Shown in pieces: positions 11,443 to 21,724 of a DNA stretch of 64,000 nucleotides (within the stretch, counting starts at the first letter, position 1; the number at the start of each line of letters is the position of its first letter). This stretch comes from Yersinia proxima (GTDB lineage: Bacteria; Pseudomonadota; Gammaproteobacteria; Enterobacterales; Enterobacteriaceae), in NCBI RefSeq assembly GCF_902170785.1, contig NZ_CABHYG010000002.1:89633-153632 (forward strand), given 5' to 3'. The notes under the pieces were generated by a model. The model did not search any database, was not told where the DNA came from, and was given only the letters and a program-made list of their open reading frames with translations. A program made the position numbers and the translations under genes.

Positions 11443-12699
11443 TTACGGTGATGAATGTCTACGATACATAAGGAACACGCAGCTACAGAGTGCAAAATAG
11501 ACGATATAAGTTGCCATATAAGCCTGTGCCGCACCCAAAGAGCCATTCATTGGGATTAACCAATGGGCAAACCCGGTCAACAGTAAGAACTGGCTGACTT
11601 CCGTCAAAATGTAAAAGCGTAAAGAGGCTTTGGCAATGACCAGATAGCCGAATACGTAAGAACCGACCTTCAATACATCGCCAACTAACTGCCAGGCAAA
11701 CAGGTCGCGCATTGCCGTGAACTGGTGAGAAAATAGCAGCCAGATAGCAAAATCACGTAATAACCAGACTATCAAACTGGCGGTTGCCACTGCCGGTAAT
11801 ACAAATTTCAGGGAGCGCAGAATTTCACGGGAAATATCTGCTTTCGCTTTGAGCCTTGAGAGTGTCGGCAGTAAATAAACCGTAAATGATGCTGTGATAA
11901 ATTGTAGATAAGCATCTGAAATACTGCTTACCCCTTGCCAAATTCCGACGGCATCCCAACCATAGCGGTCAGCAAGCAAGTTACGCATCATCACATAAGC
12001 AACCGGTAAGGTCACCGAGGTAATCAACGCCATGATGGTAAATTTACCCAAATGGCTCGCTAATGCTTTGTCCCAGCTTAGTTTAAGGTAGCTTAACGGA
12101 ATGGTTTTGCGCCGAATTAGCATCGCTGCCGCAGGGATAACCACCAGCGCAGGAACTAATGCCAGGCCCACCAGCGCGCCGGGATAACCCCCGATGCGGA
12201 AACAAATATAGTACGCGACCACCCCAATCAGGCTGCCACCAATCACCGCCAGCGCATTCCCCATCGCATCGCGATAACCTTTGAGAATAGCCAGGAATAG
12301 ATTGGCGTAGGCTATCCCCATTTGGATAAACGCTACCGCCCGCACCACATTCTGGTAATCAGCATGGCCAAATAATGCGATGCTGACCGGCTTGGCCGCC
12401 AGCAGGAAGATCAGTGCCAGCAGGGTTGAGAAACCCAGCACAATCGCTGATGAAGTCCCCAGCACGGCACGCAAACGTTCAGGTTGCTGATGGTATTCAG
12501 CAACATATTTAGTAATGCCGTTAAAGATACCCGCGCCAGACAACACGCCTAATACCGTAATTAGCTGGCGGAAGTTACCCGCCTGCCCAACACCGCTAGG
12601 GCCAAAGGTCACCGCCAGCAGTTTAACCACTAACAACCCTACGCCGATCTTAATCAGCGTAGAGCCAGCAGTCCAAATCGATGCTTTTGCCAGAGACAT
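11443..12699 (-). CDS. wzxE: ECA lipid III flippase
   Basis: WzxE moves the undecaprenyl-linked ECA trisaccharide from the cytoplasmic to the periplasmic leaflet. The 418-residue protein (E. coli 416) is a polysaccharide exporter of the MOP superfamily. It starts MSLAKASIWTAGSTLIKIGVGLLVVKLLA, shows about 12 hydrophobic helices, and includes FGPSGVGQAGNFRQL and WQGVSSISDAYLQF. The start lies 1 base after the wecE stop. Confidence 0.95.
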   Translation of the reverse strand: MSLAKASIWTAGSTLIKIGVGLLVVKLLAVTFGPSGVGQAGNFRQLITVLGVLSGAGIFNGITKYVAEYHQQPERLRAVLGTSSAIVLGFSTLLALIFLLAAKPVSIALFGHADYQNVVRAVAFIQMGIAYANLFLAILKGYRDAMGNALAVIGGSLIGVVAYYICFRIGGYPGALVGLALVPALVVIPAAAMLIRRKTIPLSYLKLSWDKALASHLGKFTIMALITSVTLPVAYVMMRNLLADRYGWDAVGIWQGVSSISDAYLQFITASFTVYLLPTLSRLKAKADISREILRSLKFVLPAVATASLIVWLLRDFAIWLLFSHQFTAMRDLFAWQLVGDVLKVGSYVFGYLVIAKASLRFYILTEVSQFLLLTGFAHWLIPMNGSLGAAQAYMATYIVYFALCSCVFLMYRRHSSP

Positions 12700-12700
12700 A

Positions 12701-13831
12701 TCAGGCGAAGAAACTCAGAACAGTATTAATGACCGTACTCTGATTCACATCAGTCAGGTTATAGAAGATAGGCAAGCGCACCAGGCGTTCACTTTCTTTG
12801 GTGGTGAAGCGGTCTTCACCGTCCATACGACCAAACTCTTCACCTGCCGGGCAGGCATGCAATGGAATGTAGTGGAATACCGCCATGATCTCAGCTTCTT
12901 TTAAGTAACTGATGAAAGCTGAACGCTCTTCGATATCACGCAGTTTGATATAAAACATATGTGCGTTTTGTGCCAGATTGTCAGGAATAACCGGCAAATC
13001 TATACGCCCGGCTTCTGCCAATGGTTTGAAAGCATCATAGTAGGTGTGCCACAGCGCCAAACGACGTTGGTTGATTTGCTCTGCTGCTTCCAACTGCCCC
13101 CAGAGATAGGCGGCTTGTAAATCAGACATCAAATAGCTGGAACCAATATCACGCCAAGTATATTTGTCGACCTGACCACGGAAGAACTGGCTGCGGTTAG
13201 TGCCTTTCTCGCGGATAATTTCTGCACGATCAATCAGTGACGGGTCATTGATAAGCGTCGCACCACCTTCACCACCCGCGGTGTAGTTTTTGGTTTCATG
13301 GAAGCTAAAGCAACCAATATGGCCGATAGTGCCCAGAGCTTTACCTTTGTAAGTCGACATCACGCCCTGCGCAGCATCTTCAACCACAAACAAATTATGC
13401 TTTTTCGCCAGTGCCATGATGGTGTCCATCTCACAAGCTACGCCTGCATAATGAACCGGCACGATAACCTTGGTTTTGTCAGTAATGGCGGCTTCAATCT
13501 TAGTTTCATCGATATTCATGGTATCTGGACGAATATCGACAAACACCATTTTTGCGCCGCGCAGCACAAAGGCATTGGCGGTAGACACGAAAGTGAAACT
13601 TGGCATGATAACTTCATCGCCGGGCTTGATATCCAACAGCAACGCGGCCATTTCCAGTGAGGCGGTACAAGAAGGTGTTAGCAAGACTTTCGGGCAATCG
13701 AAGCGTTTCTCCATCCACTGCTGGCAGCGACGGGTAAAGCCACCATCGCCACATAATTTGCCGCTGGTGATTGCTGCCTGCATATAACCCAGTTCAGTGC
13801 CGACTACCGGTGGAGCGTTAAATGGAATCAT
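12701..13831 (-). CDS. wecE: TDP-4-oxo-6-deoxy-D-glucose aminotransferase
   Basis: WecE is a PLP-dependent sugar aminotransferase that makes TDP-4-amino-4,6-dideoxygalactose (TDP-Fuc4N). The start at 13831 (MIPFNAPPVVGTE) is chosen because it matches E. coli, is preceded by GGGGATGA and lies one base after the wecD stop; the open frame extends 26 codons further upstream. The 376 residues carry the DegT/DnrJ/EryC1 fold, with the PSCTASLEMAAL loop, VVEDAAQGV and SFHETKNYTAGGEGG, where the Lys forms the PLP Schiff base. Confidence 0.96.
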   Translation of the reverse strand: MIPFNAPPVVGTELGYMQAAITSGKLCGDGGFTRRCQQWMEKRFDCPKVLLTPSCTASLEMAALLLDIKPGDEVIMPSFTFVSTANAFVLRGAKMVFVDIRPDTMNIDETKIEAAITDKTKVIVPVHYAGVACEMDTIMALAKKHNLFVVEDAAQGVMSTYKGKALGTIGHIGCFSFHETKNYTAGGEGGATLINDPSLIDRAEIIREKGTNRSQFFRGQVDKYTWRDIGSSYLMSDLQAAYLWGQLEAAEQINQRRLALWHTYYDAFKPLAEAGRIDLPVIPDNLAQNAHMFYIKLRDIEERSAFISYLKEAEIMAVFHYIPLHACPAGEEFGRMDGEDRFTTKESERLVRLPIFYNLTDVNQSTVINTVLSFFA

Positions 13832-13832
13832 T

Positions 13833-14570
13833 TCATCCCCTGCATAACCAATACGCGGTGCTCTCAATCGAGGCACCACTGCGAATATAAAGACGTAAAG
13901 CAGCAACATTGCTCATCTGCGTGGCTACCCGTAACCGGTGTAACCCATGACTCTGGCACCACTGCTTTGCCGCCGACATTAATAATGAACCTATACCTTT
14001 ACCCTGCGCATCGGGAAATACCGCTAACAGGCCAATACGCGCGCTGCCATCTTGCAAATCGCGTAATGTCACGAACCCCACAGGCTGACCAAGTGTATCT
14101 ATCACCAATAAACATTGATGGTCAAAAGTGCCAAGCACGGCCTTTTCAGCCCATAATGCATAAAATCGCCCGCTGTCCTGTGGGTCATACCACGGAGCGC
14201 GAAAACGGCTCAATGCAAAGGCTCGGGCAGCGACACTGCGCAATAGCGGGATATCGTCGGTTGTTGCCAGCCGCTGTTGATAGGTTCCAGTATCTAGCGC
14301 AGATGAAGCATTTTCCGTGCCAACCTCATCTTTTCCCTCAACTAACAGGGCCAGATCAACCTCACCTTCAACTAACTTGAAACCAAGCTGACCGAGGGAA
14401 TCAATAAGATCAAGACGATGGGTAGGGACTTTAGCTTGGGTCAGGGTAAAAGCATCCAACTCAGCCGGGTTAAGTTGCGGGGCTGAGTCGGAGAAGTTAA
14501 GTTTTGCACTTTGGCGCTGGAAAAATTCACTTTCCCAGACCAGCGGCTCAATATTGGCGTGGACGGGCAT
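13833..14570 (-). CDS. wecD: TDP-Fuc4N acetyltransferase
   Basis: WecD acetylates TDP-Fuc4N with acetyl-CoA. The start at 14570 ([17 protein letters not shown]) aligns with the E. coli start and lies within the 3' end of rffH (23-bp overlap). The 245-residue product is about 20 residues longer than E. coli WecD because of an extra segment near residues 85-105. The C-terminal GNAT domain has [20 protein letters not shown], the acetyl-CoA-binding loop, and ends [13 protein letters not shown]. coli WecD has a degenerate version of this loop, so the site is better preserved here. Confidence 0.94.
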   Translation of the reverse strand: MPVHANIEPLVWESEFFQRQSAKLNFSDSAPQLNPAELDAFTLTQAKVPTHRLDLIDSLGQLGFKLVEGEVDLALLVEGKDEVGTENASSALDTGTYQQRLATTDDIPLLRSVAARAFALSRFRAPWYDPQDSGRFYALWAEKAVLGTFDHQCLLVIDTLGQPVGFVTLRDLQDGSARIGLLAVFPDAQGKGIGSLLMSAAKQWCQSHGLHRLRVATQMSNVAALRLYIRSGASIESTAYWLCRG

Positions 14571-15429
14571 GGAGCAAGTCCAACAGATATTTGCCATAAC
14601 CGGTTTTCGCCAATGCCGTTGCTGCACGTCTTACACCGTCGTCGTCCAACCAACCATTGCGCCAGGAGATCTCCTCCAGACAGGCAATTTTGAAACCTTG
14701 CCGTTTTTCAACGGTTTGCACAAAAGTACTGGCTTCAATCAAGCTGTCATGGGTGCCGGTATCCAGCCAGGCAAAACCACGGCCCAATAATTCAACCGTC
14801 AGTTCACCGCGCTCTAAATACATCTGATTGATGCTGGTTATTTCCAGCTCACCACGGGAAGATGGCTTGACTTGTTTAGCAAAATCAACAACTTGACTGT
14901 CGTAAAAATAAAGCCCAGTCACCGCCCAATTAGACTTTGGCTGAGTCGGTTTTTCTTCGATAGATAACGCGCGGAAGTTGTCATCGAACTCCACCACACC
15001 AAAGCGCTCTGGGTCCATGACTTGATAACCGAAGACAGTCGCACCGTGCTCACGCGCTGCGACGGCTTTCAATTTCGGGCTAAAGCCCTGACCAAAGTAA
15101 ATATTATCGCCCAGCACCAGACAGCAAGGCTCATTGCCGATAAATTCTTCACCAATAATAAATGCTTGTGCCAGCCCATCTGGACTTGGTTGCGCGGCAT
15201 AGCTCAGATTGATACCAAACTCATCACCATTACCCAGCAAGCGTTGGAAAGACGGCAAATCTTCAGGGGTAGAGATAATCAGAATGTCACGGATTCCGGC
15301 CAGCATCAGTACTGACAGCGGATAGTAAATCATCGGTTTATCATACACGGGAAGCAGTTGCTTAGAGACGCCACGGGTGATGGGGTGCAGCCTCGTACCG
15401 GAGCCACCTGCCAGAATTATGCCTTTCAT
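14548..15429 (-). CDS. rffH: Glucose-1-phosphate thymidylyltransferase (ECA type)
   Basis: RffH (RmlA2) makes TDP-glucose from glucose-1-phosphate and dTTP for the Fuc4NAc branch. The start at 15429 ([20 protein letters not shown]) is preceded by AGGAGATCGA and matches the family. The open frame upstream to 15489 is not used. The 293 residues include the nucleotidyl-transfer signature [38 protein letters not shown] and [18 protein letters not shown]. It is separated from rffG by 230 bp that contain an ERIC element. Confidence 0.97.
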   Translation of the reverse strand: MKGIILAGGSGTRLHPITRGVSKQLLPVYDKPMIYYPLSVLMLAGIRDILIISTPEDLPSFQRLLGNGDEFGINLSYAAQPSPDGLAQAFIIGEEFIGNEPCCLVLGDNIYFGQGFSPKLKAVAAREHGATVFGYQVMDPERFGVVEFDDNFRALSIEEKPTQPKSNWAVTGLYFYDSQVVDFAKQVKPSSRGELEITSINQMYLERGELTVELLGRGFAWLDTGTHDSLIEASTFVQTVEKRQGFKIACLEEISWRNGWLDDDGVRRAATALAKTGYGKYLLDLLHARPRQY

Positions 15430-15535
15430 TCGATCTCCTAAGACATACAATGTCTTGAAAACATCATGCAAAATATTGAATGATGCCATCCCAATGATTA
15501 ATAAACTTCGAACCGATCGTCAATCACTCAGCGAA

Positions 15536-15660
15536 ATACTCTATAGATTTCAAGGTGCAGGAAGGCGGCAAGCAAGGAAATCCCGATGAGCTGACATAAG
15601 TCAGTGATTCGGGTGACCGAGCGCAGCCAACACATCTGCAACTTGAAAGATGAAGAGTAT
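15536..15660 (+). repeat. ERIC element inside the wec operon
   Basis: A complete ERIC of about 125 bp with termini ATACTCT / AGAGTAT and the core GATGAGCTGACATAAGTCAG. Flanks include GTGCAGGAAGGCGGCAAGC and CGCAGCCAACACATCTGCAA. It lies between rffG and rffH and touches the rffG stop codon, so it is transcribed as part of the operon mRNA and can fold into a long hairpin. The remaining intergenic bases (15430-15535) show nothing else. Confidence 0.9.
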
Positions 15661-16733
15661 TAGTCACTCAAGCCCAGACGCTCACCGGCGTAAGAACCAT
15701 TCTGAACACGCTGCCACCAAGATTTATTATTCAAATACCATAATACGGTCTTGCGGATGCCACTTTCGAAGGTTTCCTGTGGCCGCCAGCCCAATTCTCG
15801 CTCAATTTTGCTGGCATCAATGGCATAACGCATATCGTGGCCTGGCCGGTCTTTGACAAAGGTAATCAAGTCACGGTAGTGAGCAATGCCTGCCGGTTTT
15901 TCCGGAACCAGTTCATCCAATAACGCGCAGATGGTTTCCACCACTTCAATATTCTTGCGCTCGTTATGGCCGCCAATATTGTAGGTTTCGCCCACCACAC
16001 CTTCGGTAACCACTTGATACAAGGCGCGGGCGTGATCTTCAACAAACAGCCAATCGCGAACCTGCGCACCATTGCCATAGACTGGCAGCGGTTTGCCCGC
16101 CAGCGCATTCAAAATAACCAGCGGGATCAATTTCTCAGGGAAATGATACGGGCCGTAGTTATTAGAGCAATTGGTCACCAAAGTCGGTAAGCCGTAGGTC
16201 CGCAACCAGGCGCGAACTAAATGATCGCTGGATGCCTTGGATGCGGAATATGGGCTACTGGGTGCATAAGGTGTTGTTTCGGTGAATAAATCATCGGTTC
16301 CGTGCAGGTCGCCATACACTTCATCAGTTGAGATATGATGGAAGCGAAACGCCAACTTTTTCTCAGCATCCAGCACTTGCCAATAGTGGCGCGCGGCCTC
16401 CAACATCTGGTAAGTGCCCACTACGTTGGTTTCGATAAAAGCAGCGGGGCCATCTATAGAACGGTCAACATGACTTTCTGCTGCCAGATGCATTACCACA
16501 TCTGGCTGATATTGCGCAAAAACACGATCCAGCTCAACACGATCGCAGATATCAACCTGTTCAAAAGCGTAGCGCTCACTGTGAGCAACAACCGCCAATG
16601 ACTCCAAATTGCCGGCATAGGTGAGTTTATCCACCACCACCACGCTATCTGAGGTGCCATCGATAATATGTCTTACCACTGCGGAACCGATAAAACCGGC
16701 TCCGCCTGTGACCAGAATACGTCTCAACGCCAT
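15660..16733 (-). CDS. rffG: dTDP-glucose 4,6-dehydratase (ECA type)
   Basis: RffG converts TDP-glucose to TDP-4-oxo-6-deoxyglucose. The 357-residue short-chain dehydrogenase shows the NAD motif [26 protein letters not shown], the catalytic STDEVYGD and [12 protein letters not shown] (Tyr-x3-Lys), and [14 protein letters not shown]. The start overlaps the wecC end by 10 bp. The TAA stop is at the very edge of an inserted ERIC element, while the protein end (ERLGLSD) remains normal, so the gene is intact. Confidence 0.97.
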   Translation of the reverse strand: MALRRILVTGGAGFIGSAVVRHIIDGTSDSVVVVDKLTYAGNLESLAVVAHSERYAFEQVDICDRVELDRVFAQYQPDVVMHLAAESHVDRSIDGPAAFIETNVVGTYQMLEAARHYWQVLDAEKKLAFRFHHISTDEVYGDLHGTDDLFTETTPYAPSSPYSASKASSDHLVRAWLRTYGLPTLVTNCSNNYGPYHFPEKLIPLVILNALAGKPLPVYGNGAQVRDWLFVEDHARALYQVVTEGVVGETYNIGGHNERKNIEVVETICALLDELVPEKPAGIAHYRDLITFVKDRPGHDMRYAIDASKIERELGWRPQETFESGIRKTVLWYLNNKSWWQRVQNGSYAGERLGLSD

Positions 16734-17986
16734 ACTCCTTTGGTGTCAACAATCCAGGATTGCTTCACATCTTCAGGTTTGATTGCTTTGAATTGGCTAT
16801 GGTCTACCAGCATCACCAGCACGTCTGCTTGCTGCAAGGCAGTTGCAGTGTCTTTCAAGGTGACATGGCCTGTCAGCGACTTCGGCAATTGTTCAACATT
16901 AGGTTCAACCACTAACGTTTCACCAGTGTGCCATTGTGCGATCAGATGGGCGACTTCAACCGCCGGGCTTTCACGCAGGTCATCAATATTGGGCTTAAAT
17001 GCCAGACCGAAACAGGCGATCTTCACTTCAGAAGCGCGTTTATCTGTTGCCGCCAAACAATCAGCAACTGCCGCTTTAACACGATCAACAACCCATAGCG
17101 GTTTGCCATCATTCACCAGACGGGCGGTGTGAATCAGCCGGGCCAGTTGTGGATTTTGCGAAACGATAAACCAAGGATCAACCGCGATACAGTGGCCGCC
17201 GACACCTGGGCCTGGCTGCAAAATATTAACGCGTGGATGACGGTTCGCCAGGCGAATCAGCTCCCATACATTAATTCCCTGCTCATCACAAATCAGCGAC
17301 AGCTCATTGGCAAAAGCAATGTTAACGTCGCGGAAGCTATTTTCGGTCAGCTTGCACATTTCTGCGGTGCGGGAATTAGTCACCACACATTCGCCTTCCA
17401 GGAAGATTTTGTACAATTCACTGGCGCGGGCAGAGCACTTCGGTGTCATACCGCCAATAACGCGGTCGTTTTGAATCAGTTCTACCATCACTTGACCCGG
17501 CAATACGCGCTCAGGGCAATAAGCAATGTTAATGTCGGCCTCTTCGCCAGCATTCTGGGGGAAACTTAAATCAGGGCGAGCTTCAGCCAACCATTGTGCC
17601 ATTTGTTCAGTGGCACCGACAGGAGAGGTGGACTCTAAAATGACCAGGTCGCCTTTTTTCAATACCGGTGCGATAGATTTAGCGGCTGACTCGACATAAA
17701 CCATATCCGGCTCATGATCGCCTTTAAACGGTGTCGGTACGGCAATAAGAAACGCATCTGCTGCCAGTGGTTTGGTTACGGCTTGCAGGTAACCGCCTTC
17801 GACAGCAATCTTGACCACTTTATCTAAATCCGGCTCCACGATATGGATAGCACCGCGATTAATGGTTTCAACCGCATGGGCATTGACGTCCACACCAATT
17901 ACTTTCTTTTTACGCGACGCGAAAGCAGCAGCAGTTGGCAGGCCAATATACCCAAGACCGATAACAGAAATAGTTTCAAAACTCAT
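16724..17986 (-). CDS. wecC: UDP-N-acetyl-D-mannosamine dehydrogenase
   Basis: WecC oxidises UDP-ManNAc to UDP-ManNAcA with two NAD+, supplying the acidic sugar of ECA. The 420-residue protein has the N-terminal Rossmann motif [16 protein letters not shown], the [14 protein letters not shown] segment, CPERVLPGQ, and the active-site region [15 protein letters not shown] containing the catalytic Cys. Its start overlaps the wecB stop by 4 bp. Confidence 0.97.
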   Translation of the reverse strand: MSFETISVIGLGYIGLPTAAAFASRKKKVIGVDVNAHAVETINRGAIHIVEPDLDKVVKIAVEGGYLQAVTKPLAADAFLIAVPTPFKGDHEPDMVYVESAAKSIAPVLKKGDLVILESTSPVGATEQMAQWLAEARPDLSFPQNAGEEADINIAYCPERVLPGQVMVELIQNDRVIGGMTPKCSARASELYKIFLEGECVVTNSRTAEMCKLTENSFRDVNIAFANELSLICDEQGINVWELIRLANRHPRVNILQPGPGVGGHCIAVDPWFIVSQNPQLARLIHTARLVNDGKPLWVVDRVKAAVADCLAATDKRASEVKIACFGLAFKPNIDDLRESPAVEVAHLIAQWHTGETLVVEPNVEQLPKSLTGHVTLKDTATALQQADVLVMLVDHSQFKAIKPEDVKQSWIVDTKGVWR

Positions 17987-19113
17987 AGCGTCACCTGATG
18001 ATTCTTTAAGGCTTCAAGGATGCGTTGACAGGCATGCCCGTCACCGTAAGGATTATGCGCCCGTGTCATTTGATGATAGGCAGTTTCATCAGTCAGCAAG
18101 CGGGTCACTGCATCGACAATTTTATTAATATTAGTGCCAACCAACAAAACCGTACCAGAATCGACTGCTTCCGGGCGCTCAGTGGTATCCCGCATGACTA
18201 ATACCGGTTTACCTAATGAAGGCGCTTCTTCCTGAATACCGCCGGAGTCTGTCAGGATCAGATAAGCATGGTTCATGAGATAAACAAACGGCAGATAATC
18301 TTGCGGGTCGATCAGGATGATATTATCAATCCCTTTCAAAATACGGTTGACCGGTTCGCTGACATTCGGGTTGAGATGCACCGGATAAACCACCTGCACT
18401 TCAGGATGTTTACGCGCAATTTCAGCTAATGCACTGCAAATCCGCTCAAAACCACCACCAAAACTCTCACGACGATGGCCAGTAACCAGAATCATTTTTT
18501 TATTGGTATCGATGAATGGATAGCGATCTGCGAGACTGGCGCGTAATTCCGGATTATTCATCACCCGATCCCGCACCCAGAACAGCGCATCAATCACGGT
18601 ATTACCCGTCACAAAGATGCGATTATCCGGCACCATTTCACGTAACAAATTTTGTCGCGAGTTTTCCGTCGGTGCAAAGTGATACATGGCCAGATGGCCT
18701 GTCAGTTGACGGTTAGCTTCTTCTGGCCACGGAGAATAGAGGTTCCCAGTTCGTAAACCCGCTTCGACATGACCGACAGGAATACGATGATAGAATGCAG
18801 CAAGGCTGGTCGATAACGTCGTCGTGGTGTCACCATGTACCAAAATAACGTCCGGCTTAAACTCAGCCAGCACAGGCTTTAGCCCTTCCAGAATACGGCA
18901 GGTTATTTCCGTTAATCCCTGTCCCGGCTTCATGATGTTCAAATCATAATCCGGTTGAATCTCAAATAAACGCAGCACTTGATCCAACATTTCACGATGT
19001 TGAGCAGTGACACAGACTCTTGATTCAAAGGCTTCATCCTGAGCCAAGGCATGCACCAGAGGAGCCATTTTAATGGCTTCAGGCCGGGTGCCAAAAACAG
19101 TTAACACTTTCAC
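17983..19113 (-). CDS. wecB: UDP-N-acetylglucosamine 2-epimerase (non-hydrolysing)
   Basis: WecB interconverts UDP-GlcNAc and UDP-ManNAc. The 376 residues equal the E. coli length. Seen are [54 protein letters not shown] and [21 protein letters not shown], all typical of the GT-B-fold epimerase family. It lies 78 bp after wzzE and overlaps wecC by 4 bp. Confidence 0.97.
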   Translation of the reverse strand: MKVLTVFGTRPEAIKMAPLVHALAQDEAFESRVCVTAQHREMLDQVLRLFEIQPDYDLNIMKPGQGLTEITCRILEGLKPVLAEFKPDVILVHGDTTTTLSTSLAAFYHRIPVGHVEAGLRTGNLYSPWPEEANRQLTGHLAMYHFAPTENSRQNLLREMVPDNRIFVTGNTVIDALFWVRDRVMNNPELRASLADRYPFIDTNKKMILVTGHRRESFGGGFERICSALAEIARKHPEVQVVYPVHLNPNVSEPVNRILKGIDNIILIDPQDYLPFVYLMNHAYLILTDSGGIQEEAPSLGKPVLVMRDTTERPEAVDSGTVLLVGTNINKIVDAVTRLLTDETAYHQMTRAHNPYGDGHACQRILEALKNHQVTL

Positions 19114-19191
19114 AGTGAATCTCTTTAAGGTCAGTTAGCCGCAGACAACGCCTGCAAGTTGGACGCACAATGCGCCCATTACTTTAATCTA

Positions 19192-20268
19192 CTACTCAGT
19201 GCGACTGGTGCGACGAACCAACACCACGCCAGCCCCCACCAATGCCCCTATCGCACCCCACATAATCAGCAGGAATACACGACGTGGACTATCACGGGTA
19301 ACCGGATCTTCTGGCGTACGTAAGTAGCGGTAAGTCTGGAATGTTTTATCCAGTGTCGGACCAACGTTCAATGTTGCCAGCATTGCACGGTTCTGATCGT
19401 AATCAATATCAAAACTAGGCCCAGTAGCCTGTAATGTTTCCAGCCGAGCTTCAAGCATCGGCTTACCCAACATAAACATTTTTGAATCAGGTAATTGTTC
19501 AGCTGGGGTATCCGTTTGATTACGGGTAATCCCTTGCTGGCTGGCCACTTTCAATGCTTGAGTCGCGGCGGCGACTTCACGGTCGAATACGGCTTTTGCC
19601 ACTGCTTCCTGCCGCTTGACTTGCGCTTTCATTGATTGAGTTCTGGCAGCCCAAGCACCTTGAATTTCATCATTCAAATGACTCGCTGCACGTTGGCTGG
19701 CAAAATCAATGTAACTGCGCAGCAACTTATTTGAATCTGAGGCGGTTTCTGCCGTCAATTTGATGCTGTCATTCAGCACTTTTTTGTCATCACGTGGCGT
19801 GAACACAATATTGTTCACCAGTTCATCCAATAATGCTGCGTCGGCTTTAGCATCACCTTCCAGCCGTTGTTTGTAATAATCAGTTTGTAGCCAAAAATCA
19901 CGGCGGGTATCGTAAGCGGCTAACTGAGTAATAAACTCACTGTACGCTTCGTCCGAGATTCCAGGCTGTTCACTGATGGCAGTGCTATTAATTCGAGTAT
20001 CCAGGTTGCGTAAGAATTGCTGCTGGGAATAATAGCCGCCCAAATTATTGACGGTTGGCTTGTCTGTAATGGCTGTTGCGCTCCACTGTTGTTTCACCAG
20101 ATAGGAAACACCCAGCGCAATAGCAGCAAAAAGAATTGCCATACCGATAATCCACACTTTACCGCGCCAAAGAGTACGGCACAGACTGCGGATATCTAAC
20201 TCGTTATCCACAGAAGGCTCATTATGGGTAGACCCTGTTTTATCAGTCGACATAGATTCTGGTTTCAT
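19192..20268 (-). CDS. wzzE: ECA polysaccharide chain-length modulator
   Basis: WzzE controls the modal length of ECA made by WzyE. The 358-residue protein has the Wzz layout. A short cytoplasmic N-terminus with ELDIRSLCRTLWRGK is followed by a first membrane helix at about residues 38-60. A long periplasmic coiled-coil region follows (YYSQQQFLRNLD, FASQRAASHLNDE), then the Pro-rich TPEDPVTRDSPRR and a second helix near the C-terminus. The ATG at 20268 is chosen because AGG lies 5 bases before it; a GTG directly upstream (20271) is the alternative. Confidence 0.94.
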   Translation of the reverse strand: MKPESMSTDKTGSTHNEPSVDNELDIRSLCRTLWRGKVWIIGMAILFAAIALGVSYLVKQQWSATAITDKPTVNNLGGYYSQQQFLRNLDTRINSTAISEQPGISDEAYSEFITQLAAYDTRRDFWLQTDYYKQRLEGDAKADAALLDELVNNIVFTPRDDKKVLNDSIKLTAETASDSNKLLRSYIDFASQRAASHLNDEIQGAWAARTQSMKAQVKRQEAVAKAVFDREVAAATQALKVASQQGITRNQTDTPAEQLPDSKMFMLGKPMLEARLETLQATGPSFDIDYDQNRAMLATLNVGPTLDKTFQTYRYLRTPEDPVTRDSPRRVFLLIMWGAIGALVGAGVVLVRRTSRTE

Positions 20269-20288
20269 CACTGCCTAAAAGCCTCTGG

Positions 20289-21386
20289 TTAAGATTCATG
20301 CTTATTTTGCGATGCACGGCGCATCCGGCGCTTAGTACGCTTGATAAAACGCGCCACTCGCCATGCTCGTTTAATGCAATAGCCATACAATATAAATGCA
20401 AGCAAAAATAGTGCCAACATGACCCATTCAGGGATAAATGTCAGTCGTTCGCCGATAACACCCACTGCGGCTAACAACGCCGCAGCCAGAGTAATCAGGA
20501 CAAAAGCCTGCCGTGAGGTAAAACCGGCACGCATGATCAAATGATGGATGTGCTGGCGGTCGGGTGAGAAAGGGCTCATCCCTTTGCGTAAGCGCCGATA
20601 CATGATGGCAATCATATCCATCAAAGGAATGGCAATAATCCACAACGCGGTAACAGGGTTAATCGGGTGAGTATTGCCTTGAGTGGTTTGTAGCAGTATC
20701 CAAATTGCGGTGAAACCAATGAGCGTACTGCCCGCGTCCCCCATAAAAACTTTATAGCGGCGGCCTAATAACCCAAGGTTTAGCAAAATATAAGGCAAGA
20801 TGGCGGCGATCATCGCAAAACACCACAGTGCTAATGCCATTTGCCCACTTTGATACAGCAAAATCCCCATAGCACCGAAAGAGACGCAGGACAGTCCGCC
20901 GAGTAAACCATCAATACCATCCACCATATTGAAAGCATTTATCGCCGCCCATACTGCAAACAATGTGACGACATAACCGAACGGCCCTAATATCATTTCC
21001 CATGGGCCAAAAGCGTGCCCCAGGCTGCGTAAATAAAGCCCTGCCACTGTCATCATGGCAATACCGACCAATGCTTGTACAAAGGCTCGAATTTTTACAC
21101 TGATATCGAAACGATCATCTAAAGCACCAACGAACACCAATAAACCAGCACAACCGAGGTATAAACGAAAATGGGGGATTTGCTGATTGGTAATCAGAAA
21201 AGTAAAACAAATACCTGCAAACACGGATATTCCGCCCACTAATGGGATCAACCCTTGGTGCCGTTTGCGATAGTTAGGTTTATCAACTAATCCAATTTTC
21301 TTGGCAACTTTGCGAGCAACAAATAAAAATGCCAGAGAAAACAGGAAAATAACAAATATTTCAGTACTCATGGTGAGTAAGTTCAC
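20289..21386 (-). CDS. wecA: UDP-GlcNAc:undecaprenyl-phosphate GlcNAc-1-phosphate transferase
   Basis: WecA starts ECA (and many O-antigen) chains by transferring GlcNAc-1-P to undecaprenyl phosphate. The 365-residue integral membrane protein (about 11 helices) has the PNPT-family motifs: KPNYRKRHQGLIPLVGGI, GALDDRFD (the Asp-Asp pair), NAFNMVDGIDGLLGGLS, MGDAGSTLIGF and the C-terminal DRQHIHHLI loop. It is the first gene of the wec operon; the promoter should be in 21387-21620. Confidence 0.97.
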   Translation of the reverse strand: MNLLTMSTEIFVIFLFSLAFLFVARKVAKKIGLVDKPNYRKRHQGLIPLVGGISVFAGICFTFLITNQQIPHFRLYLGCAGLLVFVGALDDRFDISVKIRAFVQALVGIAMMTVAGLYLRSLGHAFGPWEMILGPFGYVVTLFAVWAAINAFNMVDGIDGLLGGLSCVSFGAMGILLYQSGQMALALWCFAMIAAILPYILLNLGLLGRRYKVFMGDAGSTLIGFTAIWILLQTTQGNTHPINPVTALWIIAIPLMDMIAIMYRRLRKGMSPFSPDRQHIHHLIMRAGFTSRQAFVLITLAAALLAAVGVIGERLTFIPEWVMLALFLLAFILYGYCIKRAWRVARFIKRTKRRMRRASQNKHES

Positions 21387-21621
21387 GTTTAACCGCTCTC
21401 TGCAAAAAGATACAACAGCTTAGCATGCGGCATGGCATAAACTATACCTTCCCCACGCTTTCAGTTATTTCTGAATATGATGACAGCCTTACTTGCTATT
21501 CCCAACTCTATTTTTAGTATTTTTTCATCAGTAATGATGAATAAGTACTAAAAATATAGGTTGGTTTGATTGCATCATCCATTTATAGATAACAATCTCG
21601 CCTATCGTATATTCCAAATAC
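21387..21621 (-). promoter_or_regulatory. wecA upstream region
   Basis: This A/T-rich non-coding stretch between the rho terminator and wecA must carry the wec operon promoter. No site could be assigned with confidence. Confidence 0.4.
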
Positions 21622-21652
21622 AAAAAACGCCACGACTGTGCGTGGCGTTTTG
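21622..21652 (-). terminator. Terminator of rho
   Basis: A perfect 8-bp stem (ACGCCACG at 21627-21634 with CGTGGCGT at 21641-21648) is flanked by runs of A and T on both sides, so it can act in both directions. It lies about 75 bp after the rho stop. Confidence 0.9.
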
Positions 21653-21724
21653 ATTGATTTTGCTACCCTTTCAAATATGAAGCTACAGTGAGTTAACTGC
21701 GACACCAAATTCTTTGGGTCAAAC

